Below are positions 41,784-50,533 of a stretch of 64,000 nt of DNA, piece after piece. Source of the stretch: JBFWNG01 sp050251195 (GTDB taxonomy: Bacteria > Bdellovibrionota_B > Oligoflexia > Oligoflexales > Oligoflexaceae). The translations under genes were made by a program, and so were the position numbers. The DNA lies in NCBI GenBank assembly GCA_050251195.1, contig JBFWNG010000009.1, forward strand, positions 62,001-126,000, in the 5' to 3' direction. The notes beneath the pieces are model-generated. The model saw only the letters and a list, made by a program, of their open reading frames with translations. It was not told the origin of the DNA and did no database searches. Every line of letters starts with the position of its first letter. Position 1 is the stretch's first letter.

Positions 41784-42434
41784 ATGGGCAAATTTGGCAA
41801 GGGGACTGTAAAAGGTCGTTCTCACGTGCGCGCATTCACGCTGGTGGCGGTAATAACGGCCGCTTTAGCTCCCGCGTTGATGTGGCTTCAGAAGAATAAG
41901 ACAGAACACGCTTCGACAGGGTTTGGTTACACGGCAGAATTTGCCTACCCATACGAAAATAAGGCCGGCGGCCTTACAAATTTTGATTTGGAGAATCAGG
42001 TCGCCGTTGTCGGCGTCGCGAATTCTTCATGTGGTGCGGAATGCAGACAGGATCTCCTCGAAGCGATGAAGGGCGTCCAGGGGTGGAGCGAAGAGCACCT
42101 GGCAGGTAGGAATGAAACCTACGTTCTGCCCGTCAAGTATTACTTCATGGCCGAAGAGCTGCCTAAAATACCGGCAGAGTGGGGCGGCTTCGTCCTCTCG
42201 GAAAAAGTCGCGGCGCTTCTTCCGGAACGCAATGAAGAATTAACGTCGCATCCGGCTCTCATCGCCGTTATCGACAACACCGGTCTCTACCGCAACATCG
42301 TTTCTCCTCAAGACCAACAAGGCTTAGAAACGATCAAGCGCGAACTTTCCAAGATCATTTCGCACAGCTCACTTATTAACTACGTGGCGGAACAAACGCT
42401 CATGTGGGAAAAGGCCCGCGGCCGCGCGAAGTGA
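41784..42434 (+). CDS. membrane-anchored SCO1/SenC-like thioredoxin-fold protein
   Basis: About 216 residues: a basic N-terminus, a membrane anchor (17-35), and a periplasmic domain with SSCGAEC (C83, C87), the CxxxC spacing of SCO copper chaperones for cytochrome oxidase. The following fold (VAVVGVANSS, ALIAVIDNTGLYR) is thioredoxin-like. The usual SCO His ligand is not evident, so a redox role is also possible. I chose the second ATG, with GGGGG five bases before, over one 12 bases earlier. A GC-rich hairpin follows. Confidence 0.65.
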   Translation: MGKFGKGTVKGRSHVRAFTLVAVITAALAPALMWLQKNKTEHASTGFGYTAEFAYPYENKAGGLTNFDLENQVAVVGVANSSCGAECRQDLLEAMKGVQGWSEEHLAGRNETYVLPVKYYFMAEELPKIPAEWGGFVLSEKVAALLPERNEELTSHPALIAVIDNTGLYRNIVSPQDQQGLETIKRELSKIISHSSLINYVAEQTLMWEKARGRAK

Positions 42435-42436
42435 CG

Positions 42437-42452
42437 GCGGCCGCACGGCCGC
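42437..42452 (+). terminator. GC-rich hairpin after the SCO-like gene
   Basis: GCGGCCG/CGGCCGC arms with a minimal loop lie three bases past the stop codon. TCAATTTGCCTTTTG follows, a poor U-tract, so termination is only partly supported. Confidence 0.5.
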
Positions 42453-42528
42453 TCAATTTGCCTTTTGTCTCCCAGGCGTTCCTGTTGTACAGTAGTCCCA
42501 AAATGTCCCAAAAGACACAAAGGACCAA

Positions 42529-43962
42529 ATGGCTGACAGGTTTAATGTTGTTGTTATTGGAGCCGGTGCGGCAGGACTTGTCAGCGCGTACATATCGGCG
42601 GCCGTAAAGGCGAAAGTCGCTCTTGTCGAAAAAGGCAAGATGGGCGGGGATTGCCTTAACTATGGCTGTGTTCCTTCCAAGACGCTCATCAAATCAGCGA
42701 AGTTTATCGAAGACATGAGACGCCATAAAGACTTCGGGGTCCAAAAGGTCGATTTCGTTTTCGATTTCAAAGACGTTATGCGCCGTCTGCACGAGAAAAT
42801 CCAACGAATCGAGCCGCACGATAGCGCGGAACGTTACAGGAGCTTGGGCGTCGAGTGTTTTCAAGGCGAAGCGGAAATTATCGACGCACATTCGGTGCGT
42901 GTCGGCGACAAAGTGCTTCGAACTCAAAATATTGTGTTGGCGATGGGGGCATCGCCGGCGATTCCTTCTCTTGCCGGCCTTGATAAAGTTGACTTTCTCA
43001 CTTCGGAAAATCTCTGGGATTTGAAGGAGCTTCCGAAGAAACTGGTTGTGCTGGGAGGCGGCCCGGTCGGGTGCGAAATGGCGCAATGCTTCGCGCGTCT
43101 CGGATCGAAGGTGGTTCAAATCGAAGCCGGCAATAGGATCCTGAGCCGGGAAGACGAGGATGTTGCAAGAGTTGTCATCGATCAATTCGCTCATGAGGGT
43201 ATCGATATCAGGACGAATTGCAAGGGCAAGGCCGTGGTGATTCGAAACGGGCAAAACTTTTTGCAATGCGAAACGCCCGGAGGTTCTCAAGAAGTGGAGT
43301 TTGATCGCATCCTGATTGCCGTCGGTCGGGCACCGAATACCCGGGGCGTTGACTGGCAAAAACTGGGCATTACGCTTAACGAGAACAAAACGGTAAAAGT
43401 CGACAAATACATGCGGGCAAACGGCAAGAACATTTATGCCTGCGGCGACGTCGCGGGGCCGTACCAGTTTACTCACGTGGCGTCACATCAGGCCTGGTAC
43501 TGTGCGGTGAATGCGCTGTTTTCGCCGTTCAAGAAGTTCAAGGTCGATTACTCGGTCATCCCTTGGTGCACCTTCACTGACCCCGAAGTGGCGCAAGTAG
43601 GGCATAATGAATTGTCGGCGCGACGCGCCAAACTCGAATTCGAGGTTACGAAGTATGACGTCGGGGACCTCGACCGAGCTATTACCGAATCTGAAGACCG
43701 CGGCTTCGTCAAAGTCCTAACGGTGAAGGGAACCGACAAAATCATTGGAGCAACAATTGTCTCCCACTTAGCCGGGGAGCTTATTGGGGAATTTGTCAGC
43801 GCCATGAAACACGGTTACGGGTTAAATAAAATTTTGGGAACCATTCACGCCTACCCGACATACATCGAAGCCAATAAGGCGGCTGCGGGCGTATGGAAAA
43901 AGGCGCATGCGCCCGCTTGGGCATTGAATGTACTTTCCCATTTTCACAGATTGAGAAGGTAA
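42529..43962 (+). CDS. class I pyridine nucleotide-disulfide oxidoreductase (mercuric reductase/lipoamide dehydrogenase type)
   Basis: A 477-residue FAD enzyme: FAD motif GAGAAG (11-16), redox disulfide in GGDCLNYGCVPSK (C42, C47), an NAD(P) Rossmann motif (LGGGPVGCEMA), and the dimerisation domain ending HAYPTYIEANK. The His is conserved but the typical HAHPT reads HAYPT. It lacks an N-terminal metal-binding domain and the C-terminal Cys pair of mercuric reductases, so its true substrate is uncertain. AAAGGA lies close to the ATG. A gene for RmuC follows after four bases. Confidence 0.88.
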   Translation: MADRFNVVVIGAGAAGLVSAYISAAVKAKVALVEKGKMGGDCLNYGCVPSKTLIKSAKFIEDMRRHKDFGVQKVDFVFDFKDVMRRLHEKIQRIEPHDSAERYRSLGVECFQGEAEIIDAHSVRVGDKVLRTQNIVLAMGASPAIPSLAGLDKVDFLTSENLWDLKELPKKLVVLGGGPVGCEMAQCFARLGSKVVQIEAGNRILSREDEDVARVVIDQFAHEGIDIRTNCKGKAVVIRNGQNFLQCETPGGSQEVEFDRILIAVGRAPNTRGVDWQKLGITLNENKTVKVDKYMRANGKNIYACGDVAGPYQFTHVASHQAWYCAVNALFSPFKKFKVDYSVIPWCTFTDPEVAQVGHNELSARRAKLEFEVTKYDVGDLDRAITESEDRGFVKVLTVKGTDKIIGATIVSHLAGELIGEFVSAMKHGYGLNKILGTIHAYPTYIEANKAAAGVWKKAHAPAWALNVLSHFHRLRR

Positions 43963-43966
43963 GTCC

Positions 43967-45364
43967 ATGACTGGAGTGAGTTGGTTGTTGGGAACGCTGT
44001 CGTTGCTTTTGGTTGCGAGTGTAGCGGGCGTTGCGATTGTTTTAAGAAAATGGATTGGCGCTCGAGAGGATGCGCGCGTGCTCGCCGAACGGTTGCGCAA
44101 TGTTGAGAGCGACCACAACCAGGTCGAGATTCGTTGTAAGGAACTTGAGGGTAACCTCAAGCACGCCGAGCAGTTGATTGCGAGTCTCAATACGCAGATC
44201 GCTCTCCAAGGAGCTGAGGCGACAAACCAGGAGAATCTGCTTAAGGAGAAAGCGGAATATTTGCAAAACATGCAGGTTCAGTTCGCCGACACGTTCAAGG
44301 CGCTCTCCTCCGAGGCTCTCGCGGGCAGCAACCAAGCCTTCCTGCAACTGGCAAAAGCAACGCTCGACAAGTACCAAGCGGGCGCCAAGACCGACCTTGA
44401 AGAGAAAAAGAATGCGATCGAACACATTCTAGTTCCCATCAAAGAGTCTCTAGCTAAAGTGGACGAAAAGATCGGCGAAATGGAAAAACAACGAGTCGGA
44501 GCATACCGAGGACTCGAAGAACACTTGAAAGGTCTTCGCGAAGCTCAAACGGAACTGCGCAGCGAAACGGCGAGTCTCGCCTTTGCTCTTAAGTCGCCCA
44601 TCAGTCGCGGACGTTGGGGCGAGATCCAGTTGCGACGTGTAGTGGAAATGGCGGGAATGTTGAAGCACTGCGATTTTCACGAACAAAAGGGCTGGGAAGA
44701 CGACAGCGGCAAAAAGCTGCGGCCCGATATGGTCGTCAATCTGCCCGACAACAGATTTATTGTGGTCGACGCCAAAGCTCCTCTCAACCGCTATATGGAG
44801 GCCCTTCAATGCGTTGACGAGAAGAAGCGATTCGAACTTATGGAAGGACATGCCGCCCAGGTCAAGAAGCATATCCAACTTCTGAGTCAAAAAACGTACT
44901 GGGATCAGTTCGAAGGTTCGCCCGAGTTCGTCGTATTGTTTCTTCCGGGTGAAAATTTCTTTAGTGCCGCGCTCGAACACGACTCGGGTTTAATCGAAGT
45001 CGGTGCCGATCATAAAGTCCTTTTAGCGACGCCGATCACCCTGTTAAGTATATTAAGATCAGCGGCTTACGGCTGGCGGCAACAGGCCCTCACCGAAAAC
45101 GCCGCGCAAATCTGCAAAGTGGGCAAAGAGCTCTATGGCCGCATCGCCGACTTTTCCGGTCACATGTCCGACCTCGGTAAATCATTGTCACACACACTCG
45201 GTGCTTACAACAAAGCCGTTGGCACCATGCAATCGCGTCTCATCGTCAGCGCCCGACGCCTGGAAGAACTGAAAGCCGAAGACGTCAAGAAGCCGCTACG
45301 CGAAGCCACCGAAATCGACACCCCCGTCCGCCCCATGTTGGAGATCGAAGGCGCATTGGATTAA
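43967..45364 (+). CDS. rmuC: DNA recombination protein RmuC
   Basis: A 465-residue protein: an N-terminal membrane helix (about 5-25), a long coiled coil (about 28-200), and the RmuC nuclease-like domain with GRWGEIQLRRVVEMAGM and DMVVNLP..IVVDAKAPL (PD-(D/E)xK-like). It limits DNA inversion between short repeats. The length fits the family (about 475). The ATG is preceded by AGGTAAG. It is within an operon with the oxidoreductase and probably the HD gene. Confidence 0.93.
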   Translation: MTGVSWLLGTLSLLLVASVAGVAIVLRKWIGAREDARVLAERLRNVESDHNQVEIRCKELEGNLKHAEQLIASLNTQIALQGAEATNQENLLKEKAEYLQNMQVQFADTFKALSSEALAGSNQAFLQLAKATLDKYQAGAKTDLEEKKNAIEHILVPIKESLAKVDEKIGEMEKQRVGAYRGLEEHLKGLREAQTELRSETASLAFALKSPISRGRWGEIQLRRVVEMAGMLKHCDFHEQKGWEDDSGKKLRPDMVVNLPDNRFIVVDAKAPLNRYMEALQCVDEKKRFELMEGHAAQVKKHIQLLSQKTYWDQFEGSPEFVVLFLPGENFFSAALEHDSGLIEVGADHKVLLATPITLLSILRSAAYGWRQQALTENAAQICKVGKELYGRIADFSGHMSDLGKSLSHTLGAYNKAVGTMQSRLIVSARRLEELKAEDVKKPLREATEIDTPVRPMLEIEGALD

Positions 45365-45383
45365 TTCCTTTTGATGAGAGAAT

Positions 45384-46106
45384 ATGCGAAGAAATCTCGA
45401 ATACCCGAATACTCTTTCCTTTCCGAATCACTTTCTTCGCAACTTTGCCGAATCACTTAAGCCGTATAGTCTCGCCTTTTTTGAAGGCGAAATCTTGTGC
45501 GATCCCTCGGAGGGTTGGGAAAACGTTTTCTTTCATTGCCTTTCAGAAGCGGTGACGGTCAAAGTCCTATGTGACGAAATTTCCGATCTCGATACGTCGT
45601 CCATGATTCTTGCGGCGTTCCTTCATGACGCTTTCAAACGACGAGAGGTAGAGGCGGTCGATAGATCGCAAATCAATAAGCCGCAGGCCTTTCTCGAGTC
45701 CGAAGCTGCAGGAAAGACGTGGTTGCGATCCCTAGGCTACGACGATGCTGTTGTCCACTTACAGACAGCCTTCGGCGATACAGCCGCACGAAAGATTTTC
45801 CTGGGCGAGATTGACGATTTTGAGAGGCGGCTGCTTCACTATGTCGACGACATAACCCACGGCGATCAAATCGTGCCGGTCGACCAGCGCATGACTACAC
45901 TTGAAAACAATCCCCGCTACGCGGAACAAAACGAATGGCACCGCCAGTTTTTCGGCGGACTCTCGCTGTATCAAGCCAAGCGACAGATTCATACGCGAAC
46001 GGAGCAAGAGGTTGCTACAAAAGTCGGAATCCAGGATCCAGGTGCGCTGCTCGCTTGGATCAAGGAACGGCGTGCAGAATTATTTGCAAATTCCCCCGAG
46101 AGCTAG
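45384..46106 (+). CDS. HD-domain family protein
   Basis: A 240-residue protein with an HD-like signature: HCLSEAV (about 55), FLHDAFK (about 82-88) and VDDITHGDQIV (about 150). These could form a metal-dependent phosphohydrolase site, although the second motif is unusual. The substrate may be a nucleotide (inference). It lies 19 bases after rmuC and overlaps the convergent DUF952 gene by four bases. Confidence 0.7.
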   Translation: MRRNLEYPNTLSFPNHFLRNFAESLKPYSLAFFEGEILCDPSEGWENVFFHCLSEAVTVKVLCDEISDLDTSSMILAAFLHDAFKRREVEAVDRSQINKPQAFLESEAAGKTWLRSLGYDDAVVHLQTAFGDTAARKIFLGEIDDFERRLLHYVDDITHGDQIVPVDQRMTTLENNPRYAEQNEWHRQFFGGLSLYQAKRQIHTRTEQEVATKVGIQDPGALLAWIKERRAELFANSPES

Positions 46107-46462
46107 CGTCTTTTGTGGTTGTCTACCTCGCTCGGAAGATCAAAGGTCCCATCTTCATTAGGAGGAAATGAAATAGTTCTTAAAACCGCATCGACGTTAA
46201 GCGGCCCGTATATATGGGGATATAACTGACCTTCATTCCATAGATCTTCATATTTTACTTCAGGGCGCAATTTGGCCTCTTCAATTTCGAGGAGAACCAA
46301 TCCCGCGTCTCCCTTAAAGTTATAGTTGGCGACAGCTGGAATTTGTTCCGGCAAAGAACAATGAATAAAGCCGGCCTTTTGAAGCGAGGGCGCCGTATAG
46401 AAGCCGGCATTTAAAGCCGCAGTCCAATCACTCTCAGAGGTAATATGAAAAATTTTTCCCAT
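46103..46462 (-). CDS. DUF952 family protein
   Basis: A 119-residue protein starting at ATG with AGGAG eight bases before; a longer form in the same frame (to 46501) is less likely. It has the DUF952 signature: KIFHITSESDW, AGFIHCSLPEQ, and YPHIYGPLNVDAV. The fold is a small ADP-ribosyltransferase-like domain of unknown activity. It is common in bacteria. Confidence 0.9.
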   Translation of the reverse strand: MGKIFHITSESDWTAALNAGFYTAPSLQKAGFIHCSLPEQIPAVANYNFKGDAGLVLLEIEEAKLRPEVKYEDLWNEGQLYPHIYGPLNVDAVLRTISFPPNEDGTFDLPSEVDNHKRR

Positions 46463-46558
46463 AGTGTTTCTCCTATTGGCCTGTTCAAGAAGCATACTCA
46501 ATGTAAAAGCTTTCTCGCCACCTGTCTATAGTGGTTAAACTTGGCGAATTGTCAAAAC

Positions 46559-46576
46559 ATGCGCCGCGCGGCGCAT
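46559..46576. promoter_or_regulatory. perfect 18-bp palindrome upstream of the candidate sRNA promoter
   Basis: ATGCGCCGCGCGGCGCAT is a perfect palindrome ending four bases before the TTGTCA box. Outside it, AAAC/GTTT also pair. It may be an operator or an upstream hairpin. Confidence 0.45.
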
Positions 46577-46579
46577 AGT

Positions 46580-46608
46580 TTGTCAAGTATCGCGCGCGCT
46601 CATAACAT
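46580..46608 (+). promoter_or_regulatory. candidate sigma-70 promoter
   Basis: TTGTCA (-35) and TAACAT (-10) are 17 bases apart, close to consensus. No open frame follows on this strand before an intrinsic terminator, so the product would be an RNA of roughly 110 bases. Confidence 0.5.
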
Positions 46609-46613
46609 ACGAA

Positions 46614-46728
46614 AACTCCATGTTAGGAGCGCCCCAATCCCCAACATTTCCGTGTTCCCCTAAGGCTACGCGGAAGCGCGGAATAGTGGAAACGCAGAAG
46701 GTATGAAACGGCCAGGAGGCCGTTTTTT
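46614..46728 (+). ncRNA. candidate small RNA with five GGA motifs, possibly CsrA-binding
   Basis: Starting near the predicted promoter, the sequence contains a CTCC/GGAG hairpin, a TTCCGTG/CGCGGAA hairpin and a terminator hairpin whose loop is AGGA. GGA occurs at 46626, 46672, 46680, 46688 and 46715, the motif recognised by CsrA/RsmA in RsmY/RsmZ-type RNAs. It lacks the SRP RNA core motif. The RNA and its function are inferred. Confidence 0.35.
46707..46728 (+). terminator. intrinsic terminator on the plus strand
   Basis: AACGGCC/GGCCGTT arms around AGGA followed by six T on the plus strand. It ends two bases before the stop of the convergent xseB, which it may also help to terminate in reverse. 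Confidence 0.8.
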
Positions 46729-46729
46729 G

Positions 46730-46930
46730 TTACGTCTGTTCGTATTTGTGGTGGAGTTCGTCGATGGAGCCCTTGACTTGGTCGAGGCGGGCCTTCATCT
46801 TGTGGATGAGTTCGTAGCCGGTTTCGACTTTTTTTACCATGTCGTCGAGGTCCATGTCGGATGCGGAAAGTTCCTCCACGATGGATTCGACGTCCTGTAG
46901 CATTTTTTGATAGGATTGGCTCTCACTCAT
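46730..46930 (-). CDS. xseB: exodeoxyribonuclease VII small subunit
   Basis: A 66-residue helical protein with the XseB pattern: YQKMLQDVESIVEELS, LDDMVKKVETGYELI, KARLDQVKGSID. It joins XseA to form exonuclease VII, which degrades single-stranded DNA. It overlaps xseA by eight bases, as is common. Confidence 0.93.
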   Translation of the reverse strand: MSESQSYQKMLQDVESIVEELSASDMDLDDMVKKVETGYELIHKMKARLDQVKGSIDELHHKYEQT

Positions 46931-48566
46931 GATTTAAACCTCCATTGGTTTTTTCGAGTTTTTTTATTTCCATATTGATTTTGCCGTCGCGCGTCGTTGC
47001 TTTGACGAGATCGCCCACAACGAGTTCGTCTACGGAAAAGACGACCTTTCCTTCTTTTAGCAAGCGGGTCCATCCCTTACTTAGCCACGGTTGCGGGTCC
47101 AGTCCCGTCATTTTTCGATGGATAAGCTCGAGCTGGCTTTGCGTCCTTACAAGCGACATTTTATAGGCCTGAGAGAACCGCATGGTCGCATTTGACAGCG
47201 ACATTTGTCGACGTGTCGTCAGCGTACTCGATGCCGTTTTCAGGCCCTGGGCAAGGCGCGCCACCCTTTGCTGGTTGTGATGAAAGGTCTTTTGCAGACA
47301 ATTGTTGAGAAAGGCTCGGCGGCGTAGAAGCCTTTCCATCAAAGCATATATCTTGCTCAACGCGCTGGACTGAACTTTGGCGTTAAGAGCTGCAAGAGCG
47401 CTCGTCTTTTGTCCGAGTTTGTCCGTAACTATTTTTCTTTGTTGATTGGCTAATCGGGTAATTCTCTCCCTAGTCTGCTGAATTTTGTTCAGGACAAAAT
47501 CCGCGGCGGCCGTCGGCGTCTTCTCGTGGGTATGGGCAACAATCTCCGTGACGCAGACGTCATCATGGTGACCGATCGCCGCGACGACGGGCACCGGCGA
47601 ACATGCGACCTTAAGGGCCAACTCACGCTGGTCGAACCAACGAAGATCCGAAGCACTGCCGCCGCCCCTCGTGATGACGATGAGGTCCAGCGATTTTTGG
47701 CTCAAGGCGTCCAGCGCTTGGACGACGTCGCGCACAAGCTCTTCGCCCTGCATCCTTGCAGAGAAAAACACAACCTCTCCCGGGTAACCATATTTGAGAA
47801 GTTGGTTGAGAAAGTCACCCTTTGCTCTTGAGTTGTCGGCCGTGACAAGACCTATGCGCAGCGGAAACGGCGGTATCGCGAGCTGCTTGTTTTGTCTGTC
47901 GAGACCCTTGCTGCGAAGCTCCTTGAGGAGGTTTTCCTTGGCGAGGGCCAACATGCCTTTGGTAAAATTTGGGTCGATATCTTGAATCGTAAGGGAGAGC
48001 TGGCCTCTGTCCTTGTACAAAGCCAGTTGGCATTTAACTCGAACGCGCAAGCCGTCTTTCAGGAGGTCGGCTAAAACTCCTGGGCCGTGCCGTTCAGCGA
48101 GTGACGCGGCCGCCGAATTCCAGAGCGTGCAATTTATCGTAACAGATGATCCGTCATTGGATTCTTCTTTCGGCTCTGCCAATTGAAAGAAAACGCCGTT
48201 GGCTCGAATGTTGAGATTTTGTATTTCTCCCAAAATCCACATATTGGTCGAAAAGCTTGATCTGATCGTATGATTGACGCGATCCATGAGCTGCCGAATA
48301 GTAAGGTCGGACGCATCGACAACCGGCGCAACAATGGGAGCCGCGACCATGAGCGCATCGTGGTTGAGCTTCGTGCGCTCTCCGCCTCCTATTGTTTTGC
48401 AAAGAGTATCGAGTGCGACCTTATTGGGGTCGGTGTTGGGAACATGCCAGACCTTGGCGTCCGAGCTAAACGTTCCGCCCAACGATTTAATAAAATCTTT
48501 ATGCTGAAACGTCTTGCCGCTGATGACAAGAAAATGAGCGTCTCTCGTGTGGTAGTACAGGGTCAA
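46923..48566 (-). CDS. xseA: exodeoxyribonuclease VII large subunit with an N-terminal extension
   Basis: A 547-residue protein. The standard XseA part begins near residue 86 (LTIRQLMDRVNHTIRSSF, the OB-fold WILGEIQNL) and continues with the catalytic region (VITRGGGSASDLRWF, AIGHHDD) and a long coiled-coil. About 85 residues precede it; they include KSLGGTFSSDAKVW, like the 'GGxWd..kvW' small domain found in some helicases. Typical XseA is about 400-460 residues, so the extension is notable. It may aid DNA binding. It is divergent from the GTPase partner gene. Confidence 0.93.
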   Translation of the reverse strand: MTLYYHTRDAHFLVISGKTFQHKDFIKSLGGTFSSDAKVWHVPNTDPNKVALDTLCKTIGGGERTKLNHDALMVAAPIVAPVVDASDLTIRQLMDRVNHTIRSSFSTNMWILGEIQNLNIRANGVFFQLAEPKEESNDGSSVTINCTLWNSAAASLAERHGPGVLADLLKDGLRVRVKCQLALYKDRGQLSLTIQDIDPNFTKGMLALAKENLLKELRSKGLDRQNKQLAIPPFPLRIGLVTADNSRAKGDFLNQLLKYGYPGEVVFFSARMQGEELVRDVVQALDALSQKSLDLIVITRGGGSASDLRWFDQRELALKVACSPVPVVAAIGHHDDVCVTEIVAHTHEKTPTAAADFVLNKIQQTRERITRLANQQRKIVTDKLGQKTSALAALNAKVQSSALSKIYALMERLLRRRAFLNNCLQKTFHHNQQRVARLAQGLKTASSTLTTRRQMSLSNATMRFSQAYKMSLVRTQSQLELIHRKMTGLDPQPWLSKGWTRLLKEGKVVFSVDELVVGDLVKATTRDGKINMEIKKLEKTNGGLNHE

Positions 48567-48719
48567 TGTGTTTTGCCAATGAAGATTTCGCCGTTGAGCG
48601 AAATCCGCGGGAAATTAGGAAATTCACGCAGCGCAAACCGCTCGCCAATTAGTTTTTAATATGGCATCTTATTATAATATTTCAAGTGAAGAATCTATGA
48701 ATTCTTGGGGGTTAGATAA

Positions 48720-49127
48720 ATGGAATCCAGCGAATTGAAGCAGCTTCTGATTGAAATACTTGACGAATATGTGGGCGTTGACGCGGAAGTGGCGCCCAAG
48801 TGGAAAGATGCCGTACTCATACTCCAGCCACAAGAAGGTGAACGCAAGGAAGTTCCGCTCGAAGTCTTTTTTCGCAAAATAACGAGCGTCCGCGACAATT
48901 TGAGGGTTCTCGAGCAAAAAATCAACTCTCATGCGCAGTTGTCATCGGAAGACAAAGCGACTTTTCAGGGATACATCACCAAGTCGTACGGGAGCCTAAC
49001 AACGTTCAACATCTTGTTCAAAGCCGATAAAGACAAATTTAAGGGCGTATCGACAAAATCAGAGAATGAGAATGCCGGTATGAGTGTTACGGATGCAAAA
49101 AGAAGGCTTGGTCTTAACGAATACTAA
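48720..49127 (+). CDS. unknown protein upstream of the EHD-like GTPase
   Basis: A 135-residue soluble, acidic helical protein (SELKQLLIEILDEYV, VPLEVFFRKITSVRDNLRVLEQKINSH) with no membrane segment. It is probably coiled coil over residues 45-75. No known domain. GGGGG precedes the ATG. The GTPase gene begins 14 bases later, so the two are very likely an operon, and this protein could be an adaptor or regulator. Confidence 0.7.
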   Translation: MESSELKQLLIEILDEYVGVDAEVAPKWKDAVLILQPQEGERKEVPLEVFFRKITSVRDNLRVLEQKINSHAQLSSEDKATFQGYITKSYGSLTTFNILFKADKDKFKGVSTKSENENAGMSVTDAKRRLGLNEY

Positions 49128-49141
49128 GAAGCGGACGGTAT

Positions 49142-50509
49142 ATGGACGTCTTTAGCAAAAATGATCTCGAAGAGAAAAGCGGCGCGTTGGAGTCCATGCG
49201 AACGGAGTTGATTCGCATCGTCGAAAACGAATTGACCCCCGTTTCAGCAAAGTATCGCTACTCTGAAGAACCCCTTGATCAACAAATCCGGTGGAAGCCC
49301 ATCGTTTTGCTTCTGGGGAATTATTCGTCGGGAAAATCGACGTTCGTTAACGAGCTTCTCGGCCAGGACGTTCAAAATATCGGCCAGGCCCCAACCGACG
49401 ACAGTTTCACAGTTCTTACGTACAGCGATAACGTTAGCGAACCGGAATTGAAGGATGGGAGCGTCCTTCTCGGTGATCCCCAATTCCCGTTTTCCGCGCT
49501 CAAAAGGCATGGCAACCGCTTCGCGGCGCACTTTCGACTCAAGTACGTCAAATCGGATTTTCTAAAAAACCTGGCAATTATTGATACGCCCGGAATGCTC
49601 GACAGCGTATCGGAAAAGGACCGCGGCTACAACTATCAGCAGGTTGTTGGCGAGCTTGCTCAGATTGCGGATATGGTCCTCGTATTGTTCGATCCGCACA
49701 AAGCCGGAACGATCCGCGAAACCTATGAAAGCTTGCGATCGACGCTGCCTGCCGCAACTTATGAAGACCGCGTATTGTTCATTCTCAATCGGGTGGACGA
49801 GTGTTCCAACATTGAAGATCTATTGCGGGTGTACGGAACATTATGCTGGAATCTTTCTCAGATGACCGGCCGAAAAGACATTCCGCCAATCTATTTGACT
49901 TACTCGGAACGGTTTAGGCAAAACAACCCGGATTTTCTCAACCTCCTTAAGAACCAACGAGCGGAGATTAAGAATTTGATCCTCTCGGCGCCAAAATACC
50001 GGCTGGACCATCTTGTTACCTATATTGAAGAACATTCTAAGAACCTCAGTCATTTCTTGGAAGCGGTGTTGAGCTATAGTCGGCGCATACGAAAGGTGCG
50101 TGCAAAGCTTTGGTCGGTCGGCGTTACGGCTAGCACCGTCCTCGGACTCATTTTTTATGGTGTTTTTGCAAATACCGACGCGGGTTCCTTTTTGCCGGAG
50201 GATATGCTGCCCGGAATCAGCGTTATCGTGGGACTGTTGGCTATGGGTGCCTGGGGGTTTCTCGTCAAGGCCATGGTTGGGCACGCGCATCGCAGGCAGC
50301 ATTCGCGTTTGGACGAACTGACGACGTTGGATTGGCAAAGCAGGAAGGATTCTTGGACAAAGGTTCGGCCGCTTGTCGAAAAGTTTCTGACGACGACCAA
50401 TGGGGATTTCTCCAAGCATCAAATCAAAACGGATAAGCGCCGGATGGACTGGGTGCTGAAAAAATCGTCAAAAGATATGCGGGCTTCGTTGTCCCGACAT
50501 GGTTTGTAG
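49142..50509 (+). CDS. EHD/dynamin-like GTPase with two membrane segments
   Basis: A 455-residue GTPase: G1 GNYSSGKST (59-67), G2-like PTDDSF (84-89), G3 DTPGM (148-152), G4 NRVD (216-219). The LFDPHKAGTIRET segment (182-194) closely follows the EHD family pattern. Helical stalk sequence follows, then two hydrophobic segments (about 320-338 and 350-372) that form a membrane hairpin. The family remodels or fuses membranes. In bacteria such proteins are less often described than BDLP/DynA. The upstream small gene is its probable partner. Confidence 0.88.
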   Translation: MDVFSKNDLEEKSGALESMRTELIRIVENELTPVSAKYRYSEEPLDQQIRWKPIVLLLGNYSSGKSTFVNELLGQDVQNIGQAPTDDSFTVLTYSDNVSEPELKDGSVLLGDPQFPFSALKRHGNRFAAHFRLKYVKSDFLKNLAIIDTPGMLDSVSEKDRGYNYQQVVGELAQIADMVLVLFDPHKAGTIRETYESLRSTLPAATYEDRVLFILNRVDECSNIEDLLRVYGTLCWNLSQMTGRKDIPPIYLTYSERFRQNNPDFLNLLKNQRAEIKNLILSAPKYRLDHLVTYIEEHSKNLSHFLEAVLSYSRRIRKVRAKLWSVGVTASTVLGLIFYGVFANTDAGSFLPEDMLPGISVIVGLLAMGAWGFLVKAMVGHAHRRQHSRLDELTTLDWQSRKDSWTKVRPLVEKFLTTTNGDFSKHQIKTDKRRMDWVLKKSSKDMRASLSRHGL

Positions 50510-50533
50510 TAGCCTTCAAACCGGAAATGGCTC

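Noticed and set aside
46614..46728. Signal recognition particle (4.5S) RNA or 6S RNA
   Set aside because: The conserved SRP loop motif (GGTCAGGTCCGGAAGGAAGC) is missing, and no large single-bubble 6S fold is evident.
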